Source of the DNA: Candidatus Altimarinota bacterium
Lineage (GTDB): Bacteria > Patescibacteriota > Gracilibacteria > CAIRYL01
Reading direction: 5' to 3'
Assembly: GCA_027053135.1 (NCBI GenBank)
Contig: JALUEA010000054.1
Coordinates: forward strand, 1-14,212
DNA length: 14,212 bases
The position numbers and the translations under genes were made by a program. This document shows positions 1 through 9,600 of this stretch, piece after piece; position 1 is the stretch's first letter, and each line of letters begins with the position of its first letter. The notes under the pieces were generated by a model. It made no database searches, was not told the origin of the DNA, and saw nothing but the letters and a program-made list of their open reading frames with translations.

Positions 1-42
1 ATCTTATATAATATAAACACTTCTTTTTTATCTTTTGCAAGA

Positions 43-2100
43 TTATCGATCTGCTTCTGATGTTGAAATATCTCCTGATAAGGATTCTACAACAGAAGAC
101 TGTTTCCCAACTCTTTCAGATTTTTGATTCTCTTCTTGAGAAGAAATCATAATGGTTTCTGGAATATATGAAATATAATCCAGATGTAAAACAATATTAG
201 AATACGAAAGAGACTTCATTAAATCTTTTAAATCTTCTGTAATCTCATTTTGAGATACAAATTTCGGACTATCTCCGTTATCCGTCTTATTCTGTTTTTC
301 TGTATCTTCTCCTGATGTATATTCTGATAATAATTTCTTTATAACCTCATCTGATAACTCTCCTTTTTCAGATAATATTTTCATTTTATTCAGTATATCT
401 TCCGCACTCACTGTTTTCTCCATTTTCTCATTTTCAATCAGTTGTTTCTTCTTCTTATTTTGTATATACAAAACCCTTGCGGATACTATTATTTTTTCAA
501 TTTCTTTTGTCTCAGTATTTTCATGTATATCAATATTAATATTTTCAATTTCAACCCCTTTCATTTCTGGACGCGATAAAAATTCTTGAATACTATTGGT
601 AATATCTCTTTGAATAATTTGATTTTTCGTTAATTTTTTCTTTGATTTTTGTTTTGGACTTCCTGCAATCGTTACCCATTTAATAGTAACTTTCTCATCA
701 AAATTTTGAGCAAATTTATCAAGAAATGCTTTCTTAATCTTATCTGTTAAGAACTCTCCATCTGGAACACTTACAATAGATGATATTTCCCATATATTTT
801 TATCTTTTTCCGTTGCCGAAATCTGAAGCGATGTAAAAGTAGGAATTAATTCATGAGAATATGTTTGAAATGCAGTCAATAAATTTTGTCGCATTTTATT
901 TGAAACATTTGGAGAACTAAAATTTGCCGTTCTAATAGTTTCAAAATCAATAACAACCTTTTTATGAAAATAATTTTCCAACTCTGAAATAATAGCTGAT
1001 TTACTCGAAGTAAAAATTTTAACATTTTCAGGAACCTGCAACTGTCCAACCAGTTCTATAGATGTATCTGTTACATTAAGAACTTTTAATTCTTTTAATT
1101 TTCCTTCTGGAATTTTTTCTGGAATAACTTTTTGAAGTAAGTTTCGTGATTTTTGTTCTACAGAAATTTTAGTAGAAATATCTGATAATGAAGAATATAA
1201 AGGAATAGAAGTACACAAAATAATTACTAATAAAGTAAATATTTTTCGAAAAGAAACCTGTTTTTTAATTTCTTGTGTTGGAGTAAACCCATACGCAATT
1301 AATACGACTACTCCTACCAGAATAATAGCTAAAAAGTTGACAAAAAATAAAAGAAAACTTCCCCATGCAGCTGATATATTACCAAGTGAAAGCTCAATCC
1401 CAACAACCGCAAGAGGAGGCATTAAACTCGCTGCCATTGCAACTCCTGCAACACTAGAAGAAAGCCGAGTAAACCCTAACGAAAGCAATGCAATGATTGC
1501 TGAACAAATAGCTATAAATAAATCTAAAATATTTGGAGATGTTCGCGCTAAAATCTCTGGTTGCTCTATTTTAAGCGGAATTAATATCGCAAATACAAAA
1601 GAAATAAATATTGAAACAATAACACTCCTCAATAAAAATCCTGTTGCTTTCCAAAAAAAACTCGATTGCCCTGTTGCCATTGCAAAACTCATTCCTTGCA
1701 TCGGACGAATCAACGGAGCAATAAGCATTGCTCCAATAATAACTGCGACAGAATTTTGTAATAACCCAAATGTTGCAATTAAAGTTGAAAGAATAATTTC
1801 CATCCAATATAACCGATCTGGAGAATTCTGCTGTTTGATTAATAACGCAATTTCTTTTTTCTTTGTATCCGATTGCTCTAAAAATTCAAATTTTTCAAAA
1901 CTAAATTTTTCTTTTACTCTCGACCAAAAAGTCTGATTTTTCCGTTTTTCTCTCTCTTCAAAGTCAGGAATTTCCTTTTTTTTATGCTCTAAAATCTCTC
2001 GAGCTTCTTCCTTCAATGCTTTTTTTTCCTCACTTGTAAGTTTTCGTTCTTCCAACGGTTCTTGGTATTCTCTTTTATTATTTTCTTGATTTCCCTCCAT
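43..2100 (-). CDS. DUF389 (TIGR00341/TIGR00271-like) multi-pass membrane protein with long soluble ends
   Basis: The 685-residue protein starts at the only plausible ATG and ends with TAA. Residues 1-95 are highly charged and probably helical and cytoplasmic. Residues about 100-303 hold some six or seven hydrophobic segments. DUF389-type signatures are NSVAVIIGAMLIAPLIRPM (116-134) and GVAMAASLMPPLAVVGIEL (219-237). The remaining 380 residues are soluble. They contain two similar alpha/beta stretches (about 339-389 and 425-478), then Lys/Glu-rich and low-complexity segments. The function of DUF389 proteins is not established; a transport or sensory role would be a guess. Typical members are shorter than this one. 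The gene lies downstream of rpoC but is separated from it by a strong terminator and has its own candidate -10 box, so it is probably transcribed independently. Family assignment is fairly confident; function is unknown. Confidence 0.85.
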   Translation of the reverse strand: MEGNQENNKREYQEPLEERKLTSEEKKALKEEAREILEHKKKEIPDFEEREKRKNQTFWSRVKEKFSFEKFEFLEQSDTKKKEIALLIKQQNSPDRLYWMEIILSTLIATFGLLQNSVAVIIGAMLIAPLIRPMQGMSFAMATGQSSFFWKATGFLLRSVIVSIFISFVFAILIPLKIEQPEILARTSPNILDLFIAICSAIIALLSLGFTRLSSSVAGVAMAASLMPPLAVVGIELSLGNISAAWGSFLLFFVNFLAIILVGVVVLIAYGFTPTQEIKKQVSFRKIFTLLVIILCTSIPLYSSLSDISTKISVEQKSRNLLQKVIPEKIPEGKLKELKVLNVTDTSIELVGQLQVPENVKIFTSSKSAIISELENYFHKKVVIDFETIRTANFSSPNVSNKMRQNLLTAFQTYSHELIPTFTSLQISATEKDKNIWEISSIVSVPDGEFLTDKIKKAFLDKFAQNFDEKVTIKWVTIAGSPKQKSKKKLTKNQIIQRDITNSIQEFLSRPEMKGVEIENINIDIHENTETKEIEKIIVSARVLYIQNKKKKQLIENEKMEKTVSAEDILNKMKILSEKGELSDEVIKKLLSEYTSGEDTEKQNKTDNGDSPKFVSQNEITEDLKDLMKSLSYSNIVLHLDYISYIPETIMISSQEENQKSERVGKQSSVVESLSGDISTSEADR

Positions 2101-2127
2101 TGTTCATTCAAATATAAAAAGTATACT

Positions 2128-2157
2128 ATTATAAATAAGATACAATAAAACAATTAT
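2128..2157 (-). promoter_or_regulatory. Candidate sigma-70 promoter of the DUF389 gene
   Basis: On the minus strand a perfect TATAAT lies at 2133-2128, about 28 bases before the DUF389 ATG. The -35 region is poor: TTGTTT occurs nearby but with only about 14 bp spacing. The call therefore rests mostly on the -10 box, its position just upstream of the gene and the terminator before it. In such A+T-rich DNA a chance TATAAT is quite possible. Confidence 0.35.
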
Positions 2158-2169
2158 TCAATCCTATTT

Positions 2170-2183
2170 GTACAGTACTGTAC
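2170..2183. repeat. Perfect 14-bp palindrome, possible operator
   Basis: GTACAGTACTGTAC equals its own reverse complement and contains three GTAC units at 5-bp steps. It sits between the rpoC terminator and the DUF389 gene, about 37 bp upstream of the candidate -10 box, a position suited to a dimeric regulator. The only centre available for an RNA hairpin is two bases, so a DNA site is more likely than an RNA structure. No regulator is identified. Confidence 0.5.
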
Positions 2184-2220
2184 TCTATTTCATATGTATT
2201 GAAAAGAAAATATTCTCTAC

Positions 2221-2249
2221 AAAAAACATCTCCCTTTATGAGAGATGTT
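2221..2249 (-). terminator. Intrinsic terminator after rpoC
   Basis: Read on the minus strand, AACATCTC (2249-2242) pairs perfectly with GAGATGTT (2232-2225) around a 9-base loop and runs into six consecutive T (2226-2221). It begins about 45 bases after the rpoC stop codon. An 8-bp stem with a T tract is a standard rho-independent terminator and would end the rpoB-ssb-rpoC transcript. The T run after the stem on the plus strand is interrupted and weaker. Confidence 0.8.
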
Positions 2250-2294
2250 CTATTTTCTTCCTTTTCTTCCTTTATGTCTTCTTTATACGAAACA

Positions 2295-5200
2295 TTACAC
2301 TTCTTTTTTCTGTCTATTTCGTTCATATTTTTCTCGAAATACTGCCCCTGCAGGAATAAGTTTTCCAATAATAACATTTTCTTTTAATCCTTCTAATTTA
2401 TCTTTTTTCCCTGAGATAGAAGCATCTACAAGTACTCGAATAGTTTCTTGAAACGATGCTGCTGATAACCACGAATCTGTTGTTAAGGCACTTCGTGTAA
2501 GTCCTAATAATTGTCGTTCAAATACTGGAGCTTTTTTATCAGGATTTTCTCGAATAAATTTCATAATCTTGTAATATCCTGTTAATTCTCCATTTACTAA
2601 CTCATCATAATCTCCCTTATCTATAACTCTTACTCGAGAGAACATTTCTCGAACAATCACTTCCATATGTTTATCATGAATTGTTTGTCCTTGTGATGCA
2701 TAAATACCTTGTACTTCTCGTGTAATATATCGTTGCACCGTAGCAAAATCTGTTTGTTGTAACAGTTCTCGAAGATTTAAATGTCCTGAAATTAAAGGAT
2801 CCCCAGCTTTCACCATTTGCCCATCTTCCACTAAGAAATTCTCATTTCCTTGAAATTCATACTGATCGACGATTTTCTCATTATGCCGTACTACAATTTC
2901 CGTATCAGTAATTTTTTCTACGGTACCAGGATAATTCGCTCGTAAAATAGTTGTTCCTTTTGCAACTATTTTTCCTGCTTTTATCGTATCTCCTTCAGAA
3001 ACTAAAATTTTCATTACCGATAATATTGGATACACATCCACTCCTTTTTCCTGTTCCTCAACATATACCGTTAAAGAAGTATTGGTTCTTTCAAATCGAA
3101 CCTTTCCGTTAATTTTTGAAAGTGTTGCAGGTGTTTTTGGATTTCGTGCTTCAAACAATTCTTCAACTCGTGAAAGCCCCTGAGTAATATCATTTCCAGA
3201 ATCTGCCACTCCTCCCATATGAAACGTTCGCATTGTAAGCTGTGTTCCTGGTTCTCCAATTGATTGAGCCGCAATAATTCCAACAGGAGTACCAATTTGA
3301 ACAAGTTGATCATCTCCTAAATCTCGACCATAACATTTTTGACATACTCCTTTCTCAACAGAACAATCTAAAATTGACCGAATATCAACTGATTGAATAT
3401 TTTTTTCATTAATTTTTTTTAGCATATCTCTATCAATTTCTTGATTTCGCACCCCTATAAGTTCTCCATTTTCATCTGCTAAATCTTTCACAAGGTATCG
3501 CCCAAGTAACCGCTGATCAAATGTTACCCCCAATGATTTAGAATCCTCTCGTGTAATAGTGTATGGATATTCATTTCCACAATCTTCCATTCGAATAATA
3601 ATATCTTGAACAGAATCAACAAGTCGTCGAGTTAAATACCCAGCTTCTGCTGTTTTCAAGGCTGTATCAGATTTTCCTTTTCGTCCTCCATGTGTTGCAA
3701 TAAAATACTCTACTATAGAGAACCCTCCTTTTAAATTTGATTTAATAGGAAGTTCAATAGTTCTTCCTCCAGGATTCGCTACTAACCCTTTCATTCCACA
3801 TAACTGCGTAATTTGTCCCCAGTTCCCTCGTGCACCAGAATCAATCATATAATAAATATGATTTTCTGGTTGTTTTTTAAACTCTTCTACCATGGCATCT
3901 GATATATCATTTTTTGCATCTGCCCATATTTTAATAGAATAATTATATCGTTCATCATCTGAAAGTAAGCCTTTATTATATGCATCATTTACTTTCTCCA
4001 ATAATTTTGTTGATGTATCTAATATATTATGTCGTGCTTCTGGTACAAGCATATCATTCATACCAATAGATAAACCAGATTTTGTAGAATATTTAAACCC
4101 TAACTCTTTAATATCATCAGCAAATTTTACAACTCTCTCTGGAGACACTTTTTCAAAAATTTCTGTAAATAAGGCATCAATTGCTTTATTTCGAAAAACA
4201 TCATTTCTATATCCTAATTCATCTGGAATAATCTCATTAAACAAAGCTCTCCCATATGAAGTATTTTCAATAATTTCTCCATTTATTCGAATAGAAATTC
4301 GTGCCTGAATATCTAAATTTCCTGTATCATACGCATACTTTGCCTCTTCAAGAGATCCATAAATATTCCCTTCTCCCTTACGACCCTCATGAATAGTTGT
4401 AATATAATATGCCCCAAGTACCATATCTTGACTTGGTGTAATAATTGGACTTCCTGAAGAAAGTTTTAAAATATTCGTTGTTGATAACATTAACTCCTTC
4501 GCTTCTTTTTGAGCTTCATCAGATAATGGTAAATGCACCGCCATTTGATCTCCATCAAAATCTGCATTATACGCTGCACAAACAAGAGGATGAATTTGAA
4601 TTGCTCGTCCTTCAATTAATACTGGAGAAAACGCCTGAATACCAAGTCTATGAAGTGTTGGAGCACGATTCAACAGTACATATTTATTTGAAATCACTTC
4701 TTCAAGTAAATCCCATACAATTTCTGCATTTGAAGCAATAATTTTTTCTGCTCCTTTTACATTATGGGTATATTCATTTTGAATTAACGCTCCAATTACA
4801 AATGGTTTAAATAATTTTAATGCCATCTTTTTTGGAATACCACACTGATGAAGTTTTAATTGTGGACCAACAACAATTACAGACCGACCTGAATAATCAA
4901 CTCGTTTTCCTAAAAGATTTTGCCGAAATCGTCCTTGTTTCCCTTTCAACATATCAGAAAGAGATTTTAATTGTCGTTTATCTGATGCAAATGCAACTCG
5001 ACCAGAACGAGGAGAATTATTCAATAAAGTATCTACTGCTTCTTGAAGCATTCGTTTCTCATTTCTACAAATAACTTCTGGGGCTCCTATAGACAATAAT
5101 CGTTTTAAACGATTGTTTCTGTTAATAATTCGTCTATAAAGATCATTCAAATCAGATGCTGCAAATCGTCCTCCATCAAGTTGAACCATTGGTCTCACAT

Positions 5201-6125
5201 CTGGCGGAATAACCGCAAGAGTGGTAATTAACATCCATTCTGGTTTAATACCAGATTTTTTAAGTGATTCAAAAAATTGTATATTTCGAATAATTTTTAT
5301 TTGTTTATGCCCTGTTGCACCATCTCGTTGTTCTTTTAGAGTTTCTAACTCTTTATCAATATCAATTTTTTCAAGAAGAAGTTTAATAGCTTCTGCTCCT
5401 GTCCCAGCAGTAAACATATGCCCAAACTTCATACTCAAGTTTCGGTATTCAATTTCAGTAATAACAGATTTTACTTGAATTTTTTCTAATTCACTTTCTG
5501 CCTGTCTCATTGCTTCTTGCAAGTTTTCTAACTGCTCTGCAAAATCAGCTTGCAATGCTTCTAAATCAGAAGTATTTAATTTCCCATCACGAATTTCTGC
5601 TTGTACTCGAACTTCCTCTCGTTTAAAAGTATCTTGAATTTCTTTTTTTGCTTTTTTTGCTTGATCTACTAAATTCATTTTTATATTTTCCCGTTCAGAC
5701 TCATCAACATCTGTTATAATATAAACAGAAAAATATAACACTTGCTCCAATATTTTTACAGGAAGATCTAAAGCCATACCAATTCGTGATGGTGTCGATC
5801 GTACATACCATGTATGAGCTACTGGTACACATAAATCAATATGTCCCATTCGTTCTCGACGCACAATAGATTTCGTTACTTCTACACCACACTTTTCACA
5901 AATAATCCCTTTATATCGGATTCTTTTATATTTTCCACAATAACATTCATAATTTTTTGATGGTCCAAAAATTCGCTCACAAAATAACCCATCAAGTTCT
6001 GGTCGTTGTGTTCGATAATTGATCGTTTCTGGCTTTGTAACCTCTCCATGTGACCATTCATGAATAAGTTCTGGCGAAGCAATTTTTAAAGAAATTGACG
6101 CAAAATTATTATCAATTTGTTTCAT
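2295..6125 (-). CDS. rpoC: DNA-directed RNA polymerase subunit beta' (RpoC)
   Basis: This is the 1276-residue beta' subunit, which carries the Mg2+-binding half of the RNA polymerase active site. The N-terminal zinc finger has C61, C63, C76 and C79. The catalytic loop NADFDGDQMAVHLP begins at N520, giving metal-binding D522, D524 and D526. The second zinc site is C849, C921, C928 and C931. The trigger-loop region includes AAQSIGEPGTQLTMRTFH around residues 948-966 and lacks the large insertion found there in E. coli. A charged coiled-coil-like insert lies at about 140-220 in the clamp. The ATG start gives the usual N-terminus, and there is no Shine-Dalgarno site; the upstream bases read TTGTTTT. 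The start is 50 nt after the ssb-like gene rather than next to rpoB, and the stop is TAA. The gene is complete. Confidence 0.98.
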   Translation of the reverse strand: MKQIDNNFASISLKIASPELIHEWSHGEVTKPETINYRTQRPELDGLFCERIFGPSKNYECYCGKYKRIRYKGIICEKCGVEVTKSIVRRERMGHIDLCVPVAHTWYVRSTPSRIGMALDLPVKILEQVLYFSVYIITDVDESERENIKMNLVDQAKKAKKEIQDTFKREEVRVQAEIRDGKLNTSDLEALQADFAEQLENLQEAMRQAESELEKIQVKSVITEIEYRNLSMKFGHMFTAGTGAEAIKLLLEKIDIDKELETLKEQRDGATGHKQIKIIRNIQFFESLKKSGIKPEWMLITTLAVIPPDVRPMVQLDGGRFAASDLNDLYRRIINRNNRLKRLLSIGAPEVICRNEKRMLQEAVDTLLNNSPRSGRVAFASDKRQLKSLSDMLKGKQGRFRQNLLGKRVDYSGRSVIVVGPQLKLHQCGIPKKMALKLFKPFVIGALIQNEYTHNVKGAEKIIASNAEIVWDLLEEVISNKYVLLNRAPTLHRLGIQAFSPVLIEGRAIQIHPLVCAAYNADFDGDQMAVHLPLSDEAQKEAKELMLSTTNILKLSSGSPIITPSQDMVLGAYYITTIHEGRKGEGNIYGSLEEAKYAYDTGNLDIQARISIRINGEIIENTSYGRALFNEIIPDELGYRNDVFRNKAIDALFTEIFEKVSPERVVKFADDIKELGFKYSTKSGLSIGMNDMLVPEARHNILDTSTKLLEKVNDAYNKGLLSDDERYNYSIKIWADAKNDISDAMVEEFKKQPENHIYYMIDSGARGNWGQITQLCGMKGLVANPGGRTIELPIKSNLKGGFSIVEYFIATHGGRKGKSDTALKTAEAGYLTRRLVDSVQDIIIRMEDCGNEYPYTITREDSKSLGVTFDQRLLGRYLVKDLADENGELIGVRNQEIDRDMLKKINEKNIQSVDIRSILDCSVEKGVCQKCYGRDLGDDQLVQIGTPVGIIAAQSIGEPGTQLTMRTFHMGGVADSGNDITQGLSRVEELFEARNPKTPATLSKINGKVRFERTNTSLTVYVEEQEKGVDVYPILSVMKILVSEGDTIKAGKIVAKGTTILRANYPGTVEKITDTEIVVRHNEKIVDQYEFQGNENFLVEDGQMVKAGDPLISGHLNLRELLQQTDFATVQRYITREVQGIYASQGQTIHDKHMEVIVREMFSRVRVIDKGDYDELVNGELTGYYKIMKFIRENPDKKAPVFERQLLGLTRSALTTDSWLSAASFQETIRVLVDASISGKKDKLEGLKENVIIGKLIPAGAVFREKYERNRQKKEV

Positions 6126-6175
6126 AAAACAATTTTATTAAGAATATAATATTTTTAAATTTTGAAGAATTACAG

Positions 6176-6601
6176 CTACGTATTATTCTCGTCTGCAATA
6201 TAAAAATCTGATTTAGAAGCTGAAAAAAATATTTTCTCTTCCTCTTCTGTTACCGATTCATGCTTTTGAGAAGAAAGGAGTATTATTTTTTGAGCAATTA
6301 TTTCTGTTTTAAATACTTTAATATTTTTTTTATTTACAAAACTTCGTGTTTTAATTAAACCTTCTATATACACCATATCAGCAACTCGACATTCATGAAG
6401 TATATCTGATAATTCATCCCAGGCAACAACATTATGAAACTCTGAAGAGGAATAGTTCTCATCACCATGGGTCTGCAAAACAAATAAAGCAAGTTTTCTC
6501 CCTGAAGTAAGAATTTTTTGTTCTGGCTCTCTTGAAATACTTCCCAACAATGTTACAGAATTAACCGTTTTGATTGTATTTACACTTTTCATACTACTCA
6601 T
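6176..6601 (-). CDS. SSB-type single-stranded DNA-binding (OB-fold) protein, between rpoB and rpoC
   Basis: The 141-residue product has an SSB-type OB fold at about 13-110. The typical strand pattern is NSVTLLGSISREPEQ (14-28), then SGRKLALFVLQT (33-44), FHNVVAWDEL (55-64), VYIEGLIKTRSF (77-88) and KTEIIAQKIILL (98-109). This matches the SSB family order LxGxLxxdPE, f.lat, WhnVvaw, vyveGrl.tR and tEivA. The tail is short (111-141) and ends ADENNT, without the acidic DDDIPF-like tip that canonical SSBs use to recruit replication and repair proteins. The gene starts 12 nt after the rpoB stop and ends 50 nt before rpoC, so it is almost certainly in the same transcript. A second in-frame ATG at codon 4 is an alternative start. 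It may be a diverged SSB paralog with a role linked to transcription, or the main SSB placed here. Family confident, role inferred. Confidence 0.85.
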   Translation of the reverse strand: MSSMKSVNTIKTVNSVTLLGSISREPEQKILTSGRKLALFVLQTHGDENYSSSEFHNVVAWDELSDILHECRVADMVYIEGLIKTRSFVNKKNIKVFKTEIIAQKIILLSSQKHESVTEEEEKIFFSASKSDFYIADENNT

Positions 6602-6613
6602 AAAACATACAAA

Positions 6614-9600
6614 CTATTCCTCTTTTCCCTCTTCTTCCTCTCTAACAGGCATATCTCCATGAACTTCTGCATCTAACTCCTCATCAGTTTCATGAATATT
6701 TGTATTGAGTTCAGATACTTTATCTTCCTCTGGAATTTCTGCCGTATCATCTGTATATATTTCATCAAGTTTTAATTCTATATGCTCATCTCTTTCATTT
6801 TCTAAATCTACTTCTAAACCAAGACCTTTCAATTCATGAAGCAATACATTAAACGACTCTGGAATAGATGGTTTTCCAAGCGGTAATCCTTTTACAATAG
6901 ATTCATATGCTTTCGAACGACCAATAACATCATCAGATTTAATAGTAAGCATTTCTTGAAGAATATGTGAAGCTGAATATGCTTCTAGTGCCCATACCTC
7001 CATTTCACCAAATCTCTGTCCTCCTTGCTGTGCTTTTCCTCCAAGAGGTTGTTGCGTTACAATAGAATATGGACCAACAGAACGTGCATGAAGTTTATCT
7101 TCAACAAGATGATTTAATTTAATCATATATGTAACCCCCATTGTCGTTTTAAATTGAAATGGATCTCCAGTTTTTCCATCAAATAATTGTGTTTTTCCAT
7201 CTTCTGGAAGTCCTGCATCTTTCAAAAACTGTGTAATTTCTTCAGAAGAAATTCCATTTAATACTGGCGTAGCAAATTTTACCCCCATTACTTTTCCTAC
7301 AAGTCCTAAATGTGTTTCTAATACTTGCCCAATATTCATACGCGAAGACACTCCCAGTGGATTCAAAATAATATCTACTTGTGTTCCATCTGCTAAAAAT
7401 GGCATATCTTCTCGTGCAACAATTTTCGAAACAACTCCTTTATTTCCGTGTCGTCCCGCCATTTTATCTCCTACTTGAATCTTTCGAGTTTGTGCTACAT
7501 ATACACGAATTTGTTTTAAAACTCCTTGATGTAAATCATGTCCTTTTTCTTTTGTAAAAATTTGAATATCAATAACCTTTCCTCCTTCTCCTCCAGGAAG
7601 ACGAAGTGAAGAATCTCTTACATCTTTCGCTTTTTCTCCAAAAATAGATTGTAATAACTGTTCTTCAGGAGTAAGTTCAACCTCTCCTTTTGGAGTAATT
7701 TTCCCCACCATAATATCACCATCATTTACCCAAGAACCAATTCGGATAATTCCATCTTCATCAAGATTTGCAAGTTTCGCATCCCCTACATTTGGAATAT
7801 CCCGTGTTACTTGTTCATTTCCTAACTTTGTTTCTCGTACATCTATAGAAAAACTCTCTATATGGATAGAATCATAATATCCGTTTTGTGCGACTTTATC
7901 AGAAATAATAATAGCATCTTCATAATTATATCCTTCCCATGGCATATACGCCACAATAAGATTTTGCCCAAGTGCTAATTCTCCATTTTCTGTAGAAGCA
8001 CCATTTATCAATGTATGCCCTTTTATTACTCTTTCTCCTTTTGAAACATTTGGTCGAAAATGAAAACATGTTGTTTGATTTGATCGCACATAATTTGGAA
8101 TTTCATATGTTCTTCTTTTTCCAGAATCGTATTGAATAGTAATTTCTCGTGCATCAACCTCTATAACTTCTCCATCTTCATCAGCGACAATTGCTGTCCC
8201 TGCAGCTCGTGCAACTTCCCCCTCAAGCCCAGTTCCAACAATTGGAGCATGAGGACTAATAAGAGGAACCGCTTGTCGTTGCATGTTCGACCCCATCGAA
8301 GCACGCGTATTATCATCATTTTCCAAAAATGGAATAAGTGCTGTTGTTTCCGAAACAATTTGTTTCGAAGAAATATCAAAATGCGTTATTAAATCTGCAG
8401 AAACAAGAGAAGCTTCTCCCTTAATTCGTGCTGGAATCATGTCTCCTATAACATTTCCGTAATCATCGACATTTCCTGCAAGTTGCCCAACTATAATTGA
8501 TTCTTCTTCTGAGGCATCTAAATAATGAATATCTCCATCTACAAAATGCCGTAACTTCACTGTGTCTTTTCCAGACTGTGCAATCTTTTTAGCTAAATCT
8601 TCTGTAATAACATCACCACTTTTCCCACCAGCAATATCTTCATTCAGAATTCGCCCAATTAAATCTCCTGTAACAGGAAGCTCTTTTTTCACTACCTGAA
8701 GAGGAGTTGTAATAAATCCATATTTATTTACTTTTGCATATGTTGCAAAATGCAATACTAACCCAATATTTGGCCCCTCTGGAGTAGCAATAGGACAAAT
8801 TCGTCCATAATGAGACGAATGAACATCTCGAACATCAAAACCTGCTCGTTCTCGAGAAAGTCCTCCAGGTCCCATTGTAGAAATACGCCGTTTATGCGCT
8901 AATTCTGCTAATGGATTAATTTGATCCATAAATTGAGACAATTGAGAACTCGCAAAAAATTCTCTCATTGCTGCAGTAATAGGTCGAGAATTAACAATTT
9001 GAACAGCCATAATAGCATCTAAGTCAACTACTGTCATCCTATCTTTTGCAATTCGATCAACTCGCATCAACCCAACTCTAAACTTATTCATTACAAGCTC
9101 TCCAACACTTCGTATTCGTCGATTTTGAAGATGATCAATATCATCAACTTTTCCACCTGTTTTTGCAGTAAGCTGAATTAACTCCTTCATGATTGGAAGG
9201 AAATCTGATACTTGAAAAATTCTATTTTCTCGTGTATCAGGTTTATTAAGATTAAATCGTTTATTTAATTTATACCGTGCTATAGGCCCTAAATCATATT
9301 TTCGAAAATCAAAAAACATTGAATCAACCAAAGATTTTGCATTCTCTGCTGTTGCCATATCCCCTGGTCGAATTTTTCTATAAATAGATTGATATGCCTC
9401 TTCCACTGTTTTTGCAGAATCTTTTTCAAGCGTATTCATAAGAACTTCTCTATCTGCGTCGTGCATCTCTCCAAACGCTTCAAGAATATCTGCGTCGGTT
9501 TGATACCCAAAAATTCGCAACAGTTGTGTTGCTGGAAATTTTCGTTTTCGATCAATCTTCGCATACAACATTTTTTTCTTATCCGATTCTATTTCAAGCC

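Noticed and set aside
1..42. ATCTT/AAGAT hairpin just after the DUF389 stop as a terminator
   Set aside because: The stem is only 5 bp and A/T rich. On the minus strand it is followed by A residues, not a T tract.
1337..1936. A 199-codon open frame on the plus strand, antisense to the DUF389 gene
   Set aside because: It lies entirely over the conserved membrane domain of the DUF389 gene. The product shows no recognisable family, and its composition is what reading the opposite strand of a hydrophobic gene would give.
2129..2451. Several short open frames across the rpoC terminator and rpoC 3' end
   Set aside because: They overlap the terminator hairpin or the conserved end of rpoC, are low-complexity (Phe/Ser or Lys/Glu runs) and lack start signals.
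5465..5710. Charged coiled-coil insert in RpoC (residues about 140-220) as a novel domain
   Set aside because: Extra helical sequence between the N-terminal zinc finger and the catalytic loop occurs in RpoC of many non-proteobacterial lineages, so it is not evidence of anything new.
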